Assembly: GCA_036502765.1 (NCBI GenBank)
Contig: DASXXX010000031.1
Coordinates: 71,959 to 135,958, forward strand
Source: DASUAS01 sp036502765
GTDB taxonomy: Bacteria > Actinomycetota > Acidimicrobiia > IMCC26256 > DASPTH01
Reading direction: 5' to 3'
Length of the DNA stretch: 64,000 nt
Of this stretch, positions 49,906 to 58,307 are shown in pieces. The stretch's first letter is position 1. Every line of letters begins with the position of its first letter. Position numbers and translations under genes: made by a program. The notes beneath the pieces are model-generated. The model was given only the letters and a program-made list of their open reading frames with translations, did not search any database and had not been told where the DNA came from.

Positions 49906-50814
49906 ATGTCTTCGTACGACTTCGTCACCTACGAGACCCTCGACGAGGGTCGCATCGCCCGCATCATGTTGAACCGTCCCGACAGCCGGAACGCACAGAG
50001 TCGCGGCCTGCTCGTGGAGCTCAACGCAGCATTCCTGGAGGCCGAGGCCGACGACGGTGTGCGCGTCGTCATCCTCGGTGGAGCCGGAACGATGTTCTCC
50101 TCCGGTCACGACCTCGGCTCGAAGGAGGCCATGGACGAGTGGCCGGGGATGCCGAACGAGCACCCCACGTTCCGGATCAACGGCGGAACGCGTCAGGGCG
50201 CCGAGAACCTGATGCTCCAGGAATGGCACTACTTCTACGAGAACACCAAGCGGTGGCGAAACCTGCGCAAGATCACCATCGCCGAGGTACACGGCCCCGT
50301 GTACGCCGCCGGGCTGATGTTGATGTGGGCATGCGACCTGATCGTCGCCGCGGAGGGAACCCGCTTCGCCGACGTGGTCGGCACGCGCCTCGGAATGTGC
50401 GGAGTCGAGTACTTCGGTCATCCCTGGGAGTTCGGCCCGCGCAAGGCGAAGGAACTCCTGCTGACCGGCGACGCCCTCGACGTCGACGAAGCCCATCGTC
50501 TCGGCATGGTCAGCAAGGTCTTCCCCGTCGATCAGCTCGGTGCACGGACACTCGAGTTCGCCCGCCGGATCGCCGCGCTTCCGACCATGACGGCACTGCT
50601 CATCAAGGAGTCGGTCAACCAGACCGTCGACAACATGGGTTTCCAGAACGCCCTCCAGGCGTGCTTCACGATCCATGAGCTCAACCACTCGCACTGGGCC
50701 AGCATCCACGACGACAAGATGCCGGCGGGACTCCCCGAGGACGGCATCCCGTCGTGGCGCGATGCGCCCGCCACCGTGCTCGCCGAGAAGACCTCGGTAC
50801 GCACCGAACTCTGA
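49906..50814 (+). CDS. Crotonase-fold protein (long form)
   Basis: A 302-residue crotonase, longer than usual because of an insertion after the first oxyanion segment (GGAGTMFSSGHDLGSKE). The second segment is HGPVYAAGLMLMWACDL; the first Glu position is Met, and VGTRLGMCGVEYFGHPWEFG follows where hydratases carry their second Glu. The group is common in actinobacteria as EchA-like proteins of uncertain reaction. ATG at 49906. It sits 58 bp after the LLM gene and 25 bp before the isochorismatase-like gene. Confidence 0.88.
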   Translation: MSSYDFVTYETLDEGRIARIMLNRPDSRNAQSRGLLVELNAAFLEAEADDGVRVVILGGAGTMFSSGHDLGSKEAMDEWPGMPNEHPTFRINGGTRQGAENLMLQEWHYFYENTKRWRNLRKITIAEVHGPVYAAGLMLMWACDLIVAAEGTRFADVVGTRLGMCGVEYFGHPWEFGPRKAKELLLTGDALDVDEAHRLGMVSKVFPVDQLGARTLEFARRIAALPTMTALLIKESVNQTVDNMGFQNALQACFTIHELNHSHWASIHDDKMPAGLPEDGIPSWRDAPATVLAEKTSVRTEL

Positions 50815-50839
50815 TCACCCGATTCCGAAGGAGCTAGTT

Positions 50840-51457
50840 GTGGTGGACCTCGCAGAACTCGTACAGCCGGACACGACCATCGTGCTCACCCAGGAGTGCC
50901 AGCGCGGCATCATCGGCGACCTCGCTCAGGGCGTGCTCCCGGGCGCATCGCAGGAGATCGGCCTGGTCGAAAAGGTCGGGAGGATCGTCAAGGCCGGTCG
51001 CGACGCCGGTTGTGGGGTACTCCACTGCGTCGCGGAGTTGCGCCCGAATCACCCGGCATCGGGTCACAACGCTCCGATCATGCGTGCAGCCCAGCGCGGT
51101 ACGAGCGGAGCCGAGTGGGACCCCCGAGGGATGGAGATCGTCGACGGCATCGACGTCGCGGAGAGCGACCTCACGTCGGTCCGATCGGTGAACGTCTCTC
51201 CCATCATCGGTACGGAGGTGCCGACGTTGCTGCGCAACCTCGGCGTGAAGACGGTTGTGGCCGTCGGTGTGTCCGCGAACCTCGGCATTCCGCATCTCGC
51301 AGCTGATTGCGTCAACCTCGGCCTCCACGTCGTCATCCCTCGCGACGCAATCGTCGGGTTCCCGCTCGACTACGTCGACGCGGTCGTCAAGAACACCCTG
51401 TCGATGGTCGCCAAGATCTGTACGACCGACGAGCTCGTCGAGGTCTGGAGCAACTGA
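50840..51457 (+). CDS. Isochorismatase-fold protein lacking the catalytic Cys
   Basis: A 205-residue protein with the isochorismatase-like Rossmann layout: TIVLTQECQRGIIGD at the start and VAVGVSANLGIPHLAADCVNLG near the end. In active cysteine hydrolases these segments read V(I/V)DMQ and GVxT(D/N)xC. Here the Asp is replaced (TQECQ) and the nucleophilic Cys position is Gly or Leu (SANLGI). Hydrolase activity is therefore doubtful, and a binding or non-hydrolytic role is possible. GTG at 50840 is chosen for AAGGAG six bases upstream. Confidence 0.8.
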   Translation: MVDLAELVQPDTTIVLTQECQRGIIGDLAQGVLPGASQEIGLVEKVGRIVKAGRDAGCGVLHCVAELRPNHPASGHNAPIMRAAQRGTSGAEWDPRGMEIVDGIDVAESDLTSVRSVNVSPIIGTEVPTLLRNLGVKTVVAVGVSANLGIPHLAADCVNLGLHVVIPRDAIVGFPLDYVDAVVKNTLSMVAKICTTDELVEVWSN

Positions 51458-51493
51458 CGGTCGGCGTCGGTCGGACCGATCGGGGCCGCGTGA

Positions 51494-52699
51494 TCAGGCG
51501 GCTCCGACACCCACGCCCATCAGGTTCGCCAGGTTGCCGCCCATGATCTTGACGGTGTCGTCGTGTGAGAGGCCGGCAAGGTCGTCGACGTACGACAGCG
51601 GATCAGCCAGCCCCTCCGGGTGGGGGTAGTCGGACCCGAAGATGACACGGTCGGCACCGATCGCCTTCACCAAGGTGACCGAATCGTCTTCGTGGAACGG
51701 GTGGACCCAGAAGTTGCGCATGAAGACGTCGGCTGGCTCCTCGTCGAAGTACTGCGGGGTCATGTTGTAGGCGCGGCGCATGTGCTCGAGCAGCGGGAGC
51801 ACCCAGCTACTGCCGTTCTCGACCGGCAGGAACTTGAGGCTCGGGAAGCGGGTCGGCAGCCCATGGCCGATGATTGCCGTGACCGTGTCCTCGACCGGAC
51901 GATGCTGGATGGTGGTGAGCGCGCTGAAGCCGGTCTGCTGCACGAATGGCTCGAGCTCGCCGCCGGGGATGCCATCCCACTCGTTGACGTACCGCGTGTA
52001 GCCGCTGTCAGAAGAGTGCAGACCCACAACGATGTCGGCCTCGGCGACGCGCGCCCAGAACGGATCGAACTCGGGCAGCGCCATCGATCTCGACGCGATC
52101 ACCGTCGGCACCGGCGCCGGACGCATCAGGAAGATGCGCGCGCCGTGCTCGATGATCCATTCCAGTTCCGCGATCGCTTGGTCGAGCACGGTGAGGCTGA
52201 TCACCGGGGTGGGGAAGATGCGATCCTCGTAATTGAACGTCCAGTGCTCGTGCATCCACCGGTTGAGCGACGTGACCACGGCCTGCGTGGCACTGGGATC
52301 GTCCCGGAGACGCTCCTCGATGAGGCTTGCGAGCGTCGGCCACATGAGTGCACGGTCGAGCCCCTGTTCGTCCATGAGCTTCACGCGTGCCTCGGGACCG
52401 AAGTACGCGGGGGGCGTGCGGATGGGGTCGCCCATCATCTCGCGTGTGGACTTCCCTTCGGGGTTCCCTTCTCGGTAGTACTTCTCCCACGCGCCCGGCG
52501 GGCCCACGACGTTGAACGTCGGGTTGGGGATGAAGTTGCTGATCTTGCCCTTCACCGCGATCTTCGTTCGGCCATGGACCTCGACGTAGTCGATCACGCC
52601 CTGGAACTCGCGGGGCAAGTGCTGGGTGAGGGCGTCCGTCGTCTCGTACATGTGGTTGTCGGCGTCGAACACCGGAAAGTCGAGATCGCGTGACGGCAT
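51494..52699 (-). CDS. Amidohydrolase-family metal-dependent hydrolase
   Basis: A 401-residue amidohydrolase 2-type TIM barrel. FDADNHMYE (residues 11-19) has the DxxxH-type metal motif, and GSDYPHPEG near the C-terminus carries the conserved Asp. The family includes ACMSD-like decarboxylases and ring-cleavage hydrolases, often paired with LLM genes in actinobacteria. ATG at 52699. It is divergent from the LLM gene at 52810 and convergent with the isochorismatase-like gene. A 36-bp gap (51458-51493) separates the stops. Confidence 0.88.
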   Translation of the reverse strand: MPSRDLDFPVFDADNHMYETTDALTQHLPREFQGVIDYVEVHGRTKIAVKGKISNFIPNPTFNVVGPPGAWEKYYREGNPEGKSTREMMGDPIRTPPAYFGPEARVKLMDEQGLDRALMWPTLASLIEERLRDDPSATQAVVTSLNRWMHEHWTFNYEDRIFPTPVISLTVLDQAIAELEWIIEHGARIFLMRPAPVPTVIASRSMALPEFDPFWARVAEADIVVGLHSSDSGYTRYVNEWDGIPGGELEPFVQQTGFSALTTIQHRPVEDTVTAIIGHGLPTRFPSLKFLPVENGSSWVLPLLEHMRRAYNMTPQYFDEEPADVFMRNFWVHPFHEDDSVTLVKAIGADRVIFGSDYPHPEGLADPLSYVDDLAGLSHDDTVKIMGGNLANLMGVGVGAA

Positions 52700-52745
52700 G
52701 ATGGCCTCCTCGGTCTACCGTAGTGGTGAGCAATCGAACGAGTGT

Positions 52746-52756
52746 TGTACCATCGT
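52746..52756 (-). promoter_or_regulatory. Element ACGATGGTACA
   Basis: Read on the minus strand, identical to 48919-48929. It lies 46 bp before the amidohydrolase ATG and in the divergent gap with the LLM gene. TACAAC inside it may be the -10 box. Confidence 0.45.
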
Positions 52757-52809
52757 ACCAGGCGGGCCGAGCGGTCGCCTCGCGGCGGCTGCAGAGCGGA
52801 GGGTGCGCG

Positions 52810-53754
52810 TTGAGGTACTTGCTGGGACTCCCGACCGACGACGTGGCCCGCCGGGAAGAGTTCGGGACCGTCGAAGCCCTCGGCGAGATGGCCCGCACCG
52901 TCGAGTCCTCGGGGTACGACGGCGTGTTCGTCACCGACCACCCGATGCCGCCGGAGAGCTTCATCCGCTCGGGTGGCCACCACGCGCTCGAACCCACGGT
53001 CGCGCTCGCGGTCGTCGCCGCGGCAACGACGTCGCTGCGCCTGATGACCAACTTGTACGTCCTCGCCTACCGCAACCCGTTCCTCGCCGCGAAGGCGATC
53101 GCATCCCTCGACTCGCTGTCCGGCGGTCGCGTCATCTTCGGGACCGGCGCCGGATACCTCGAGCCCGAGTTTCGGGCCCTCGGGGCAGATTTCGACGCCC
53201 GCAACGATCGACTGGACGAGGCGATCGACCTCATCAAGGCGGCCTGGACCGGCGAGCCGGTCGACGCCGTGGGTGTGGGATTCGAGGCCCGCGGCAACGT
53301 CGCGTTGCCGATGCCGGTTCAGGTTCCGCATCCGCCGATCTGGATCGGCGGCAACTCACGCCGCGCGCTGAGGCGCGCGGCCGAACGCGGCGACGGATGG
53401 CTCCCGATGCCGGCACCGAAGAAGTTCGCGAAGGCCGTACGTTCCGCTCCCCTCGAGACGCTCACTGATCTCGCGCGCATGCTCGACACCCTCCGAGAAG
53501 AGTCGGAACGGCTCGGTCGCGAGGTGCCGCCCGACGTGATGTTCGGGCCGATCGGGATCGCGTCGTACGGGACGCCGGAGTTCGACGCCTCGGCATACCT
53601 CGACCAGGTGGCGGAGCTCGAGCGCCTCGGGGTCACGAGCGCCCACGTGATGTTCTCACACCCGGGCCACGGAGGAATCGCCTCGAGAGCCGAGTTCCTC
53701 GAGCTCGCCGAGGGCTTCGCACGCGACGTCGGGATTGCCCGTCGAAGCAGCTGA
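52810..53754 (+). CDS. LLM-class flavin- or F420-dependent oxidoreductase
   Basis: A 314-residue luciferase-like protein: VESSGYDGVFVTDHPMP, LRLMTNLYVLAYRNPFLAAK, IFGTGAGYLEPEFRALG and IWIGGNSRRALRRAAERGDGW. The TTG at 52810 (LRYLLGLPTDD) is chosen because GCGGAGGG lies six bases upstream and the barrel starts at once; an upstream ATG-like frame at 52723 lacks this. Followed after 56 bp by an SDR, and divergent from the amidohydrolase. Confidence 0.88.
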   Translation: MRYLLGLPTDDVARREEFGTVEALGEMARTVESSGYDGVFVTDHPMPPESFIRSGGHHALEPTVALAVVAAATTSLRLMTNLYVLAYRNPFLAAKAIASLDSLSGGRVIFGTGAGYLEPEFRALGADFDARNDRLDEAIDLIKAAWTGEPVDAVGVGFEARGNVALPMPVQVPHPPIWIGGNSRRALRRAAERGDGWLPMPAPKKFAKAVRSAPLETLTDLARMLDTLREESERLGREVPPDVMFGPIGIASYGTPEFDASAYLDQVAELERLGVTSAHVMFSHPGHGGIASRAEFLELAEGFARDVGIARRSS

Positions 53755-53810
53755 CGAACCGCCATTGAGGCATCGGCGCGTTGTCGCCGCAGGAACGGGG
53801 AGGAGACAGC

Positions 53811-54692
53811 GTGGGATTGCTCGAGAGCCGGGCTCGCCTGGATGGCAAGGTTGCACTGATCGCCGGCGGTGGCGGAGGATTGGGGGCCGCAATCGCTCTC
53901 GACTTCGCAGAAGCCGGTATGGAGCTCGCCCTCTGCGATCGGGACGAGGGCTTGCTCGACCGGACGAGTCGGGCCGTCACCGATGCGGGGAGTGTGCCGC
54001 TCGTGATGGTCGCTGACGTACGCGAGCCCGAGAACATGACGAAGTTGGTCGGCGACACGGTCGATCGCTTCGGACGCCTCGACGTGTTGGTGAACGTCGT
54101 CGCCGGTACGTTCCGGGCGGAGTTCCTCGACACGAACTCACGTGGGTGGGATGCGGTCATGCGCGCGACGTTCTCCTGGCTGTTGCACACCACCCAGATC
54201 GCCGCATTGCAGATGCGCGACCAGGGAACGGGTGGGAGCATCATCAACCTCACTTCGATCGAAGCTCATCGCGCCGCTCCCGGGTTCGCGGTGTACGCCG
54301 CGATGAAAGCGGCAGTCGCGCAGCTCTCACGGACGCTCGCCCTCGAACTCGCGCCGGCGGGAATCCGGGTCAACAACATCGCGCCCGACCAGGTCCCCAC
54401 CGAGGGCGTCCCACTCGACCAACCGACTCCCGACCCGGTCTCGGGCGTCGTGTACGACCCCGACGGTCCCGAGATCCAACAGATGATCCGCACGGGCATC
54501 CCGATGGGGCGACGGGGGACCTACGAAGACATCGGGAGCGCGGCCCTGTTCCTTGCCTCGGATCTGTCGTCGTACATCACCGGCACGACGCTCCATCCCG
54601 ACGGCGGTGCATGGGCCTCGGGAGGGTGGTGGAACTGGCCAGGATCAGGTTGGACGATGATGCCGCCTCCGTCGGCGTTCGACGTCGGGTGA
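53811..54692 (+). CDS. Short-chain dehydrogenase/reductase (SDR)
   Basis: A 293-residue SDR with a glycine-rich cofactor loop AGGGGGLG, NVVAG in place of NNAG, Ser in NLTSIEAH, catalytic YAAMK, and an extended C-terminus rich in Trp and Pro after HPDGGAWASGG. The GTG at 53811 follows GGGGAGGAG. Its stop abuts the monooxygenase stop on the other strand (TGATCA, 54690-54695). It is probably co-transcribed with the LLM gene. Confidence 0.9.
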   Translation: MGLLESRARLDGKVALIAGGGGGLGAAIALDFAEAGMELALCDRDEGLLDRTSRAVTDAGSVPLVMVADVREPENMTKLVGDTVDRFGRLDVLVNVVAGTFRAEFLDTNSRGWDAVMRATFSWLLHTTQIAALQMRDQGTGGSIINLTSIEAHRAAPGFAVYAAMKAAVAQLSRTLALELAPAGIRVNNIAPDQVPTEGVPLDQPTPDPVSGVVYDPDGPEIQQMIRTGIPMGRRGTYEDIGSAALFLASDLSSYITGTTLHPDGGAWASGGWWNWPGSGWTMMPPPSAFDVG

Positions 54693-56165
54693 TCACGGGC
54701 GCACCGCGTACTCGAACGCCGTGATCGAAAGTGCCTGCAGGCTCTGGTCGTACTCGGACATCGAGTGCGGCCACTGGGTGACGATGCGACCGGAGTGGCC
54801 GCGGTAGTAGCCGGCGTGTTGCGGCTGCCAGACGCCCACGCACTCGAGGTCTGCTTGGAGCTTCCGGTTGAAGTGGTCCATCGCCACATGGCGGACGTCG
54901 ACCCACGCCAATCCGTGCTCGTCCATGAACTGCACGAAGCGCACGACGAAGTCGACCTGGTGTTCGAGCATCCGCAGGATGGACCCGTTGTTGGTGTTCG
55001 GGCCGTACAGCATGAACAAGTTCGGGAAGCCCGTGGTCACGACCCCGAGGTAGGCGACCGGGTCCTCGGCCCACGCCTCGTCGAGGGTGACGCCGTTGCG
55101 CCCGGTCACCTCGATCGTCGCGAGGTACCTGGTCGTGGCGAAACCGGTCGCGAAGATGATGATGTCCACGTCGTGGTCGCGGCCATCGTTCGACCTGATC
55201 CCGTGACGGGTGATGTCGGTGATCGGCTCGGTCACGAGCTCGACGTTGTCGCGGTTGAACGTGGGGTAGTAGTCGTTCGACACGATCGGGCGGCGTGAAC
55301 CCCACGGCAACCTCGGCGTCAGCTTGTCGCGGACGTCCGGATCGTCGACGACAGCGATGTTCTCCAACCCTGCCGCGGTGGCTCGTTCGAGCGCTTCGGG
55401 ATCGGAGAACGTCATCATGGTGTTGACGCTCTCCTCGAGCTTCGCCCGGAGCTCAGGCATCGCGCTCGGCTCGGCGCGGAACCGCGCCCGGTCCTCGTCG
55501 GTGTACGGGCGGTCGTCCTTGGGGAGCACCCAGGTCGCAGTGCGTTGGAAGACGGTCAGTTGCCCGGCGAGCTTCGCCACTTCAGGTATCAGCTGCACCG
55601 CGCTCGCCGCGCTGCCGACGACGGCGACCCGTCGACCGATCAGATCGACGTCGTCGGGCCAACGGGCCGAATGGACCACCGCGCCGGTGAACGTGTCGAG
55701 GCCCGTGATGTCCGGCCATGCGGGTTCATTGAACATTCCGAGCGCGCTGACGAGGACGCCGACCTCGAGGTGACGGTCGTCCGCGGTGTTGATGTGCCAC
55801 GTGCTCGCCGCCTCGTCCCACCATGCTCGGATCACGCGAGTTCCGAGGGAGACGTGCGACGTGACGCCGTACTTCTCGACGCAGTGCTCCAGATACGCAC
55901 GTATCTCGGGCTGCCGCGCGTAGCGCCGCGACCACTGCGGGTCGAGCTCGAACGAGTAGGAGTAGAGATGCGACATGACGTCGCATTCGGCACCGGGATA
56001 GCGGTTGTGGTGCCAGGTACCACCGACACCGTCGGCTTGCTCGAGCACGATGAAGTCGTCTTCGCCGGACTCGAGGAGCCGTATTGCGGTGCAGATGCCG
56101 CCGGGACCGGCGCCGATGATCGCGATGCGGTGACGTTCGGGGCCTGCATCGGGCAGCGGCATCAT
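54693..56165 (-). CDS. Baeyer-Villiger-type flavin monooxygenase
   Basis: A 490-residue FAD/NADPH monooxygenase. The first Rossmann motif is GAGPGG (18-23), then GGTWHHNRYPGAECD (48-62). The BVMO fingerprint is FTGAVVHSARWP (159-170), and the second Rossmann motif is GSAASA near 184. It would insert oxygen next to a ketone to give an ester or lactone. ATG at 56165 overlaps the stop of the upstream crotonase (ATGA). Operon order is acyl-CoA dehydrogenase, crotonase, BVMO. A lactone product could feed the SMP-30-like hydrolase at 31026 or the cyclase-type hydrolase at 44587. Confidence 0.93.
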   Translation of the reverse strand: MMPLPDAGPERHRIAIIGAGPGGICTAIRLLESGEDDFIVLEQADGVGGTWHHNRYPGAECDVMSHLYSYSFELDPQWSRRYARQPEIRAYLEHCVEKYGVTSHVSLGTRVIRAWWDEAASTWHINTADDRHLEVGVLVSALGMFNEPAWPDITGLDTFTGAVVHSARWPDDVDLIGRRVAVVGSAASAVQLIPEVAKLAGQLTVFQRTATWVLPKDDRPYTDEDRARFRAEPSAMPELRAKLEESVNTMMTFSDPEALERATAAGLENIAVVDDPDVRDKLTPRLPWGSRRPIVSNDYYPTFNRDNVELVTEPITDITRHGIRSNDGRDHDVDIIIFATGFATTRYLATIEVTGRNGVTLDEAWAEDPVAYLGVVTTGFPNLFMLYGPNTNNGSILRMLEHQVDFVVRFVQFMDEHGLAWVDVRHVAMDHFNRKLQADLECVGVWQPQHAGYYRGHSGRIVTQWPHSMSEYDQSLQALSITAFEYAVRP

Positions 56166-56968
56166 CGTCCCTCGAACTTGGCGGCGCGACGCTCGAGGAA
56201 CGCGGCGACGCCCTCGGCCACATCCGCGGTCGACGCGATCTGCTCCACGAGCACCGCCTCGAGCGCGAATGACGAGGCGCGATCGTCGTCGGCCGTTCGA
56301 TTGAGCAGCTGCTTCGATGCCGCATACGCCCGGGTCGGGCCTGCGGCGAGTCGCGACGCCCAGGCCGTGAGCGTGGGTTCGAGGTCGTCGATCGGTACCA
56401 CGCGGTTCACGAGCCCGAGGTTCCGGGCAGTGGCCATGTCGAGTTGCTCGCCGAAGAACACGAGCTCCTTGGCGACGTTCGGGGGCAACCGTCGGGCGAG
56501 GAGGTACGCGGCGCCGCCGTCCGGGATGAGCCCACGCCGAGTGAACACCTCGACGATCGTGGCGTGCTCGGCCGCGATCACGAGGTCGGCCGCGAGCACC
56601 AGGTTCGCGCCGCCTCCGGCCGCGATCCCGTTCAGTCCGCAGATGACGGGCTTCTCGCAGTCGAGCATCGCCTCCACGACTCGCTGGCTGCCTACTCGGA
56701 GCCGGCGCGCGGCATCGCCGGAACGACGGTCCGGGTCGGGCGCCTTCTCGGGATCGCGGAGGTCGGGACCGGTGCAGAAGTGTCGCGTTCCCGCGGCGGT
56801 GACGACGATGACGCGCACGTCGGAATCTCCGTTGGCACCTTCGAACGCGTCGACGAGATCGCGTTGCATGGCGCCGTTGAACGCGTTGCCGACTTCGGGC
56901 CGGTTCAACACGAGCGTCAACACACCATCAGATCGACGTCGCTCGAGTTCATGAACGGTGTCGGGCAT
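56162..56968 (-). CDS. Crotonase-fold protein, PaaG-like (isomerase candidate)
   Basis: A 268-residue crotonase with GTRHFCTGPDLRDP (an altered first oxyanion loop) and NGIAAGGGANLVLAADL; the first Glu position is Asn. FTRRGLIPDGGAAYLLAR has the Asp of PaaG-type isomerases. ATG at 56968 follows GGAGGAG at seven bases. It is the middle gene of the dehydrogenase-crotonase-BVMO operon and overlaps the BVMO start. Confidence 0.9.
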   Translation of the reverse strand: MPDTVHELERRRSDGVLTLVLNRPEVGNAFNGAMQRDLVDAFEGANGDSDVRVIVVTAAGTRHFCTGPDLRDPEKAPDPDRRSGDAARRLRVGSQRVVEAMLDCEKPVICGLNGIAAGGGANLVLAADLVIAAEHATIVEVFTRRGLIPDGGAAYLLARRLPPNVAKELVFFGEQLDMATARNLGLVNRVVPIDDLEPTLTAWASRLAAGPTRAYAASKQLLNRTADDDRASSFALEAVLVEQIASTADVAEGVAAFLERRAAKFEGR

Positions 56969-56984
56969 CGCTGCGCTCCTCCGG

Positions 56985-58184
56985 CTACTTCGGAAGGCCG
57001 AGTCCACGGCCGATCAGGTCGCGTTGGATCTCGCTGGTTCCCCCGCCGATGCGATGCAGCATCGAGAGCAAGAGGCCCTCGCTGAAGTGCCCGTGCACGG
57101 GGGCGTCCGGTTCGGACGTCATGAGCTCGCTGGCCGTGCCGAGGATCTGCGCTCCGACGGTCCGCAGTTCGAAGGTGAACTCGGCATGGAACAGCTTCGA
57201 GAGCGATGCCTGGGTGGACGAGAGCGTTCCCTGGGCCTGGAGTTGCGCGACGCGGTAGCAGAGCGCTCGGCCGACCTCGACTCTTTCGACCAGTCGTGCC
57301 AGCGCAACACGATTGATCCGGTTGCGGAGTGGATCGTCGTCGGCGCCCTCTCGTGCCCGGCACCAATCGACGAGCTCATCGAGGTAGCGCTGGCTCTGGG
57401 CCGCGCGGGTGATGTTCGATCGCTCGACGTCGAGGAGTGCCTTGGCGATGCGCCAGCCGTCGTGCTCGGGCCCAATTCGGTTCGCGACCGGCACGCGCAC
57501 GTCGTCGAAGAACTCTTCTGCGAAGGTCGGGTAACCGGTCAGTGAGCGGATCGGGCTGATGGTGATCCCCGACGACCGCAGATCGACGAGGAGGAACGAG
57601 ATGCCGGCCTGAGGTCTTGACGCGGCGGGGTCGGTGCGCACGAGCACGAAGATCCAGTCGGCGAGGCGTCCGTTGCTGGTCCAGGTCTTCTGGCCGTTGA
57701 GCACGTATTCCGCACCGTCGCGCCGCGCGGTCATGCGCAAGGAGGCGAGGTCGGAGCCCGCTTCGGGCTCCGAGTAACCCTGCGCCCACATGGTCTCCGA
57801 CCGTGCGATCGCCGGAAGGTACCGATCCTTCTGCTCGTCGGATCCGTAGGAGAACAGGATCGGGGCGAGCATGTTGGTGCCGTTCGAGTTCACGAGTGGC
57901 GCGCCGGCGTATGCCAGCTGCTCACGAATGATCATCTGCTCGATGGTTCCGAGCCCGCCGCCCTCGTAGGAGGCCGGCCAGTGCGGGACGAACCATCCCT
58001 TGTTGTGGAGTGCCTGGCAGAACCCGACCGCGCGCTCGTGGCCGTCGTCGGCGAGGTAGTCGGCGTTTGCCGCGCTGTGGCGGAACTCATCGGCCAGGTT
58101 GGCGTCGAGCCAGGTCCTGACGTCGGATCGGAGTTCCTCATGGGCATCGGTCAACCGCAACCGCACGATCGGGTCGAGGCCCAT
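56985..58184 (-). CDS. Acyl-CoA dehydrogenase
   Basis: A 399-residue acyl-CoA dehydrogenase: MWAQGYSEPEAGSDLASL, GQKTWTSNGRLADW and C-terminal GGGTSEIQRDLIGRGLGLPK. The MCAD Glu376 position is Gly. No short partner gene lies next to it, unlike the other three alpha-type genes, so it may be a homomer or borrow a beta subunit. ATG at 58184 follows AAAGGA. Divergent from the TetR at 58308, which is its most likely regulator. Confidence 0.92.
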   Translation of the reverse strand: MGLDPIVRLRLTDAHEELRSDVRTWLDANLADEFRHSAANADYLADDGHERAVGFCQALHNKGWFVPHWPASYEGGGLGTIEQMIIREQLAYAGAPLVNSNGTNMLAPILFSYGSDEQKDRYLPAIARSETMWAQGYSEPEAGSDLASLRMTARRDGAEYVLNGQKTWTSNGRLADWIFVLVRTDPAASRPQAGISFLLVDLRSSGITISPIRSLTGYPTFAEEFFDDVRVPVANRIGPEHDGWRIAKALLDVERSNITRAAQSQRYLDELVDWCRAREGADDDPLRNRINRVALARLVERVEVGRALCYRVAQLQAQGTLSSTQASLSKLFHAEFTFELRTVGAQILGTASELMTSEPDAPVHGHFSEGLLLSMLHRIGGGTSEIQRDLIGRGLGLPK

Positions 58185-58233
58185 GGCAAGAGTCCTTTCA
58201 CAATCTGACGGTCCGCCGCCGGGCAGAACAGTA

Positions 58234-58248
58234 ATACAAGCAATGTAT
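58234..58248. promoter_or_regulatory. Palindromic operator candidate before TetR
   Basis: ATACA (58234-58238), AGCAA, TGTAT (58244-58248), with AGAACA directly upstream (58225-58230) and TATGAT (58246-58251) as a -10-like box. It lies in the 123-bp divergent gap between the dehydrogenase and TetR genes, where autoregulation is expected. Confidence 0.5.
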
Positions 58249-58307
58249 GATCGTGCTCGACGGGAACGGCCCGCTCGGGCCGGTCCGCGCAGCACAGAGG
58301 TCGTCGG

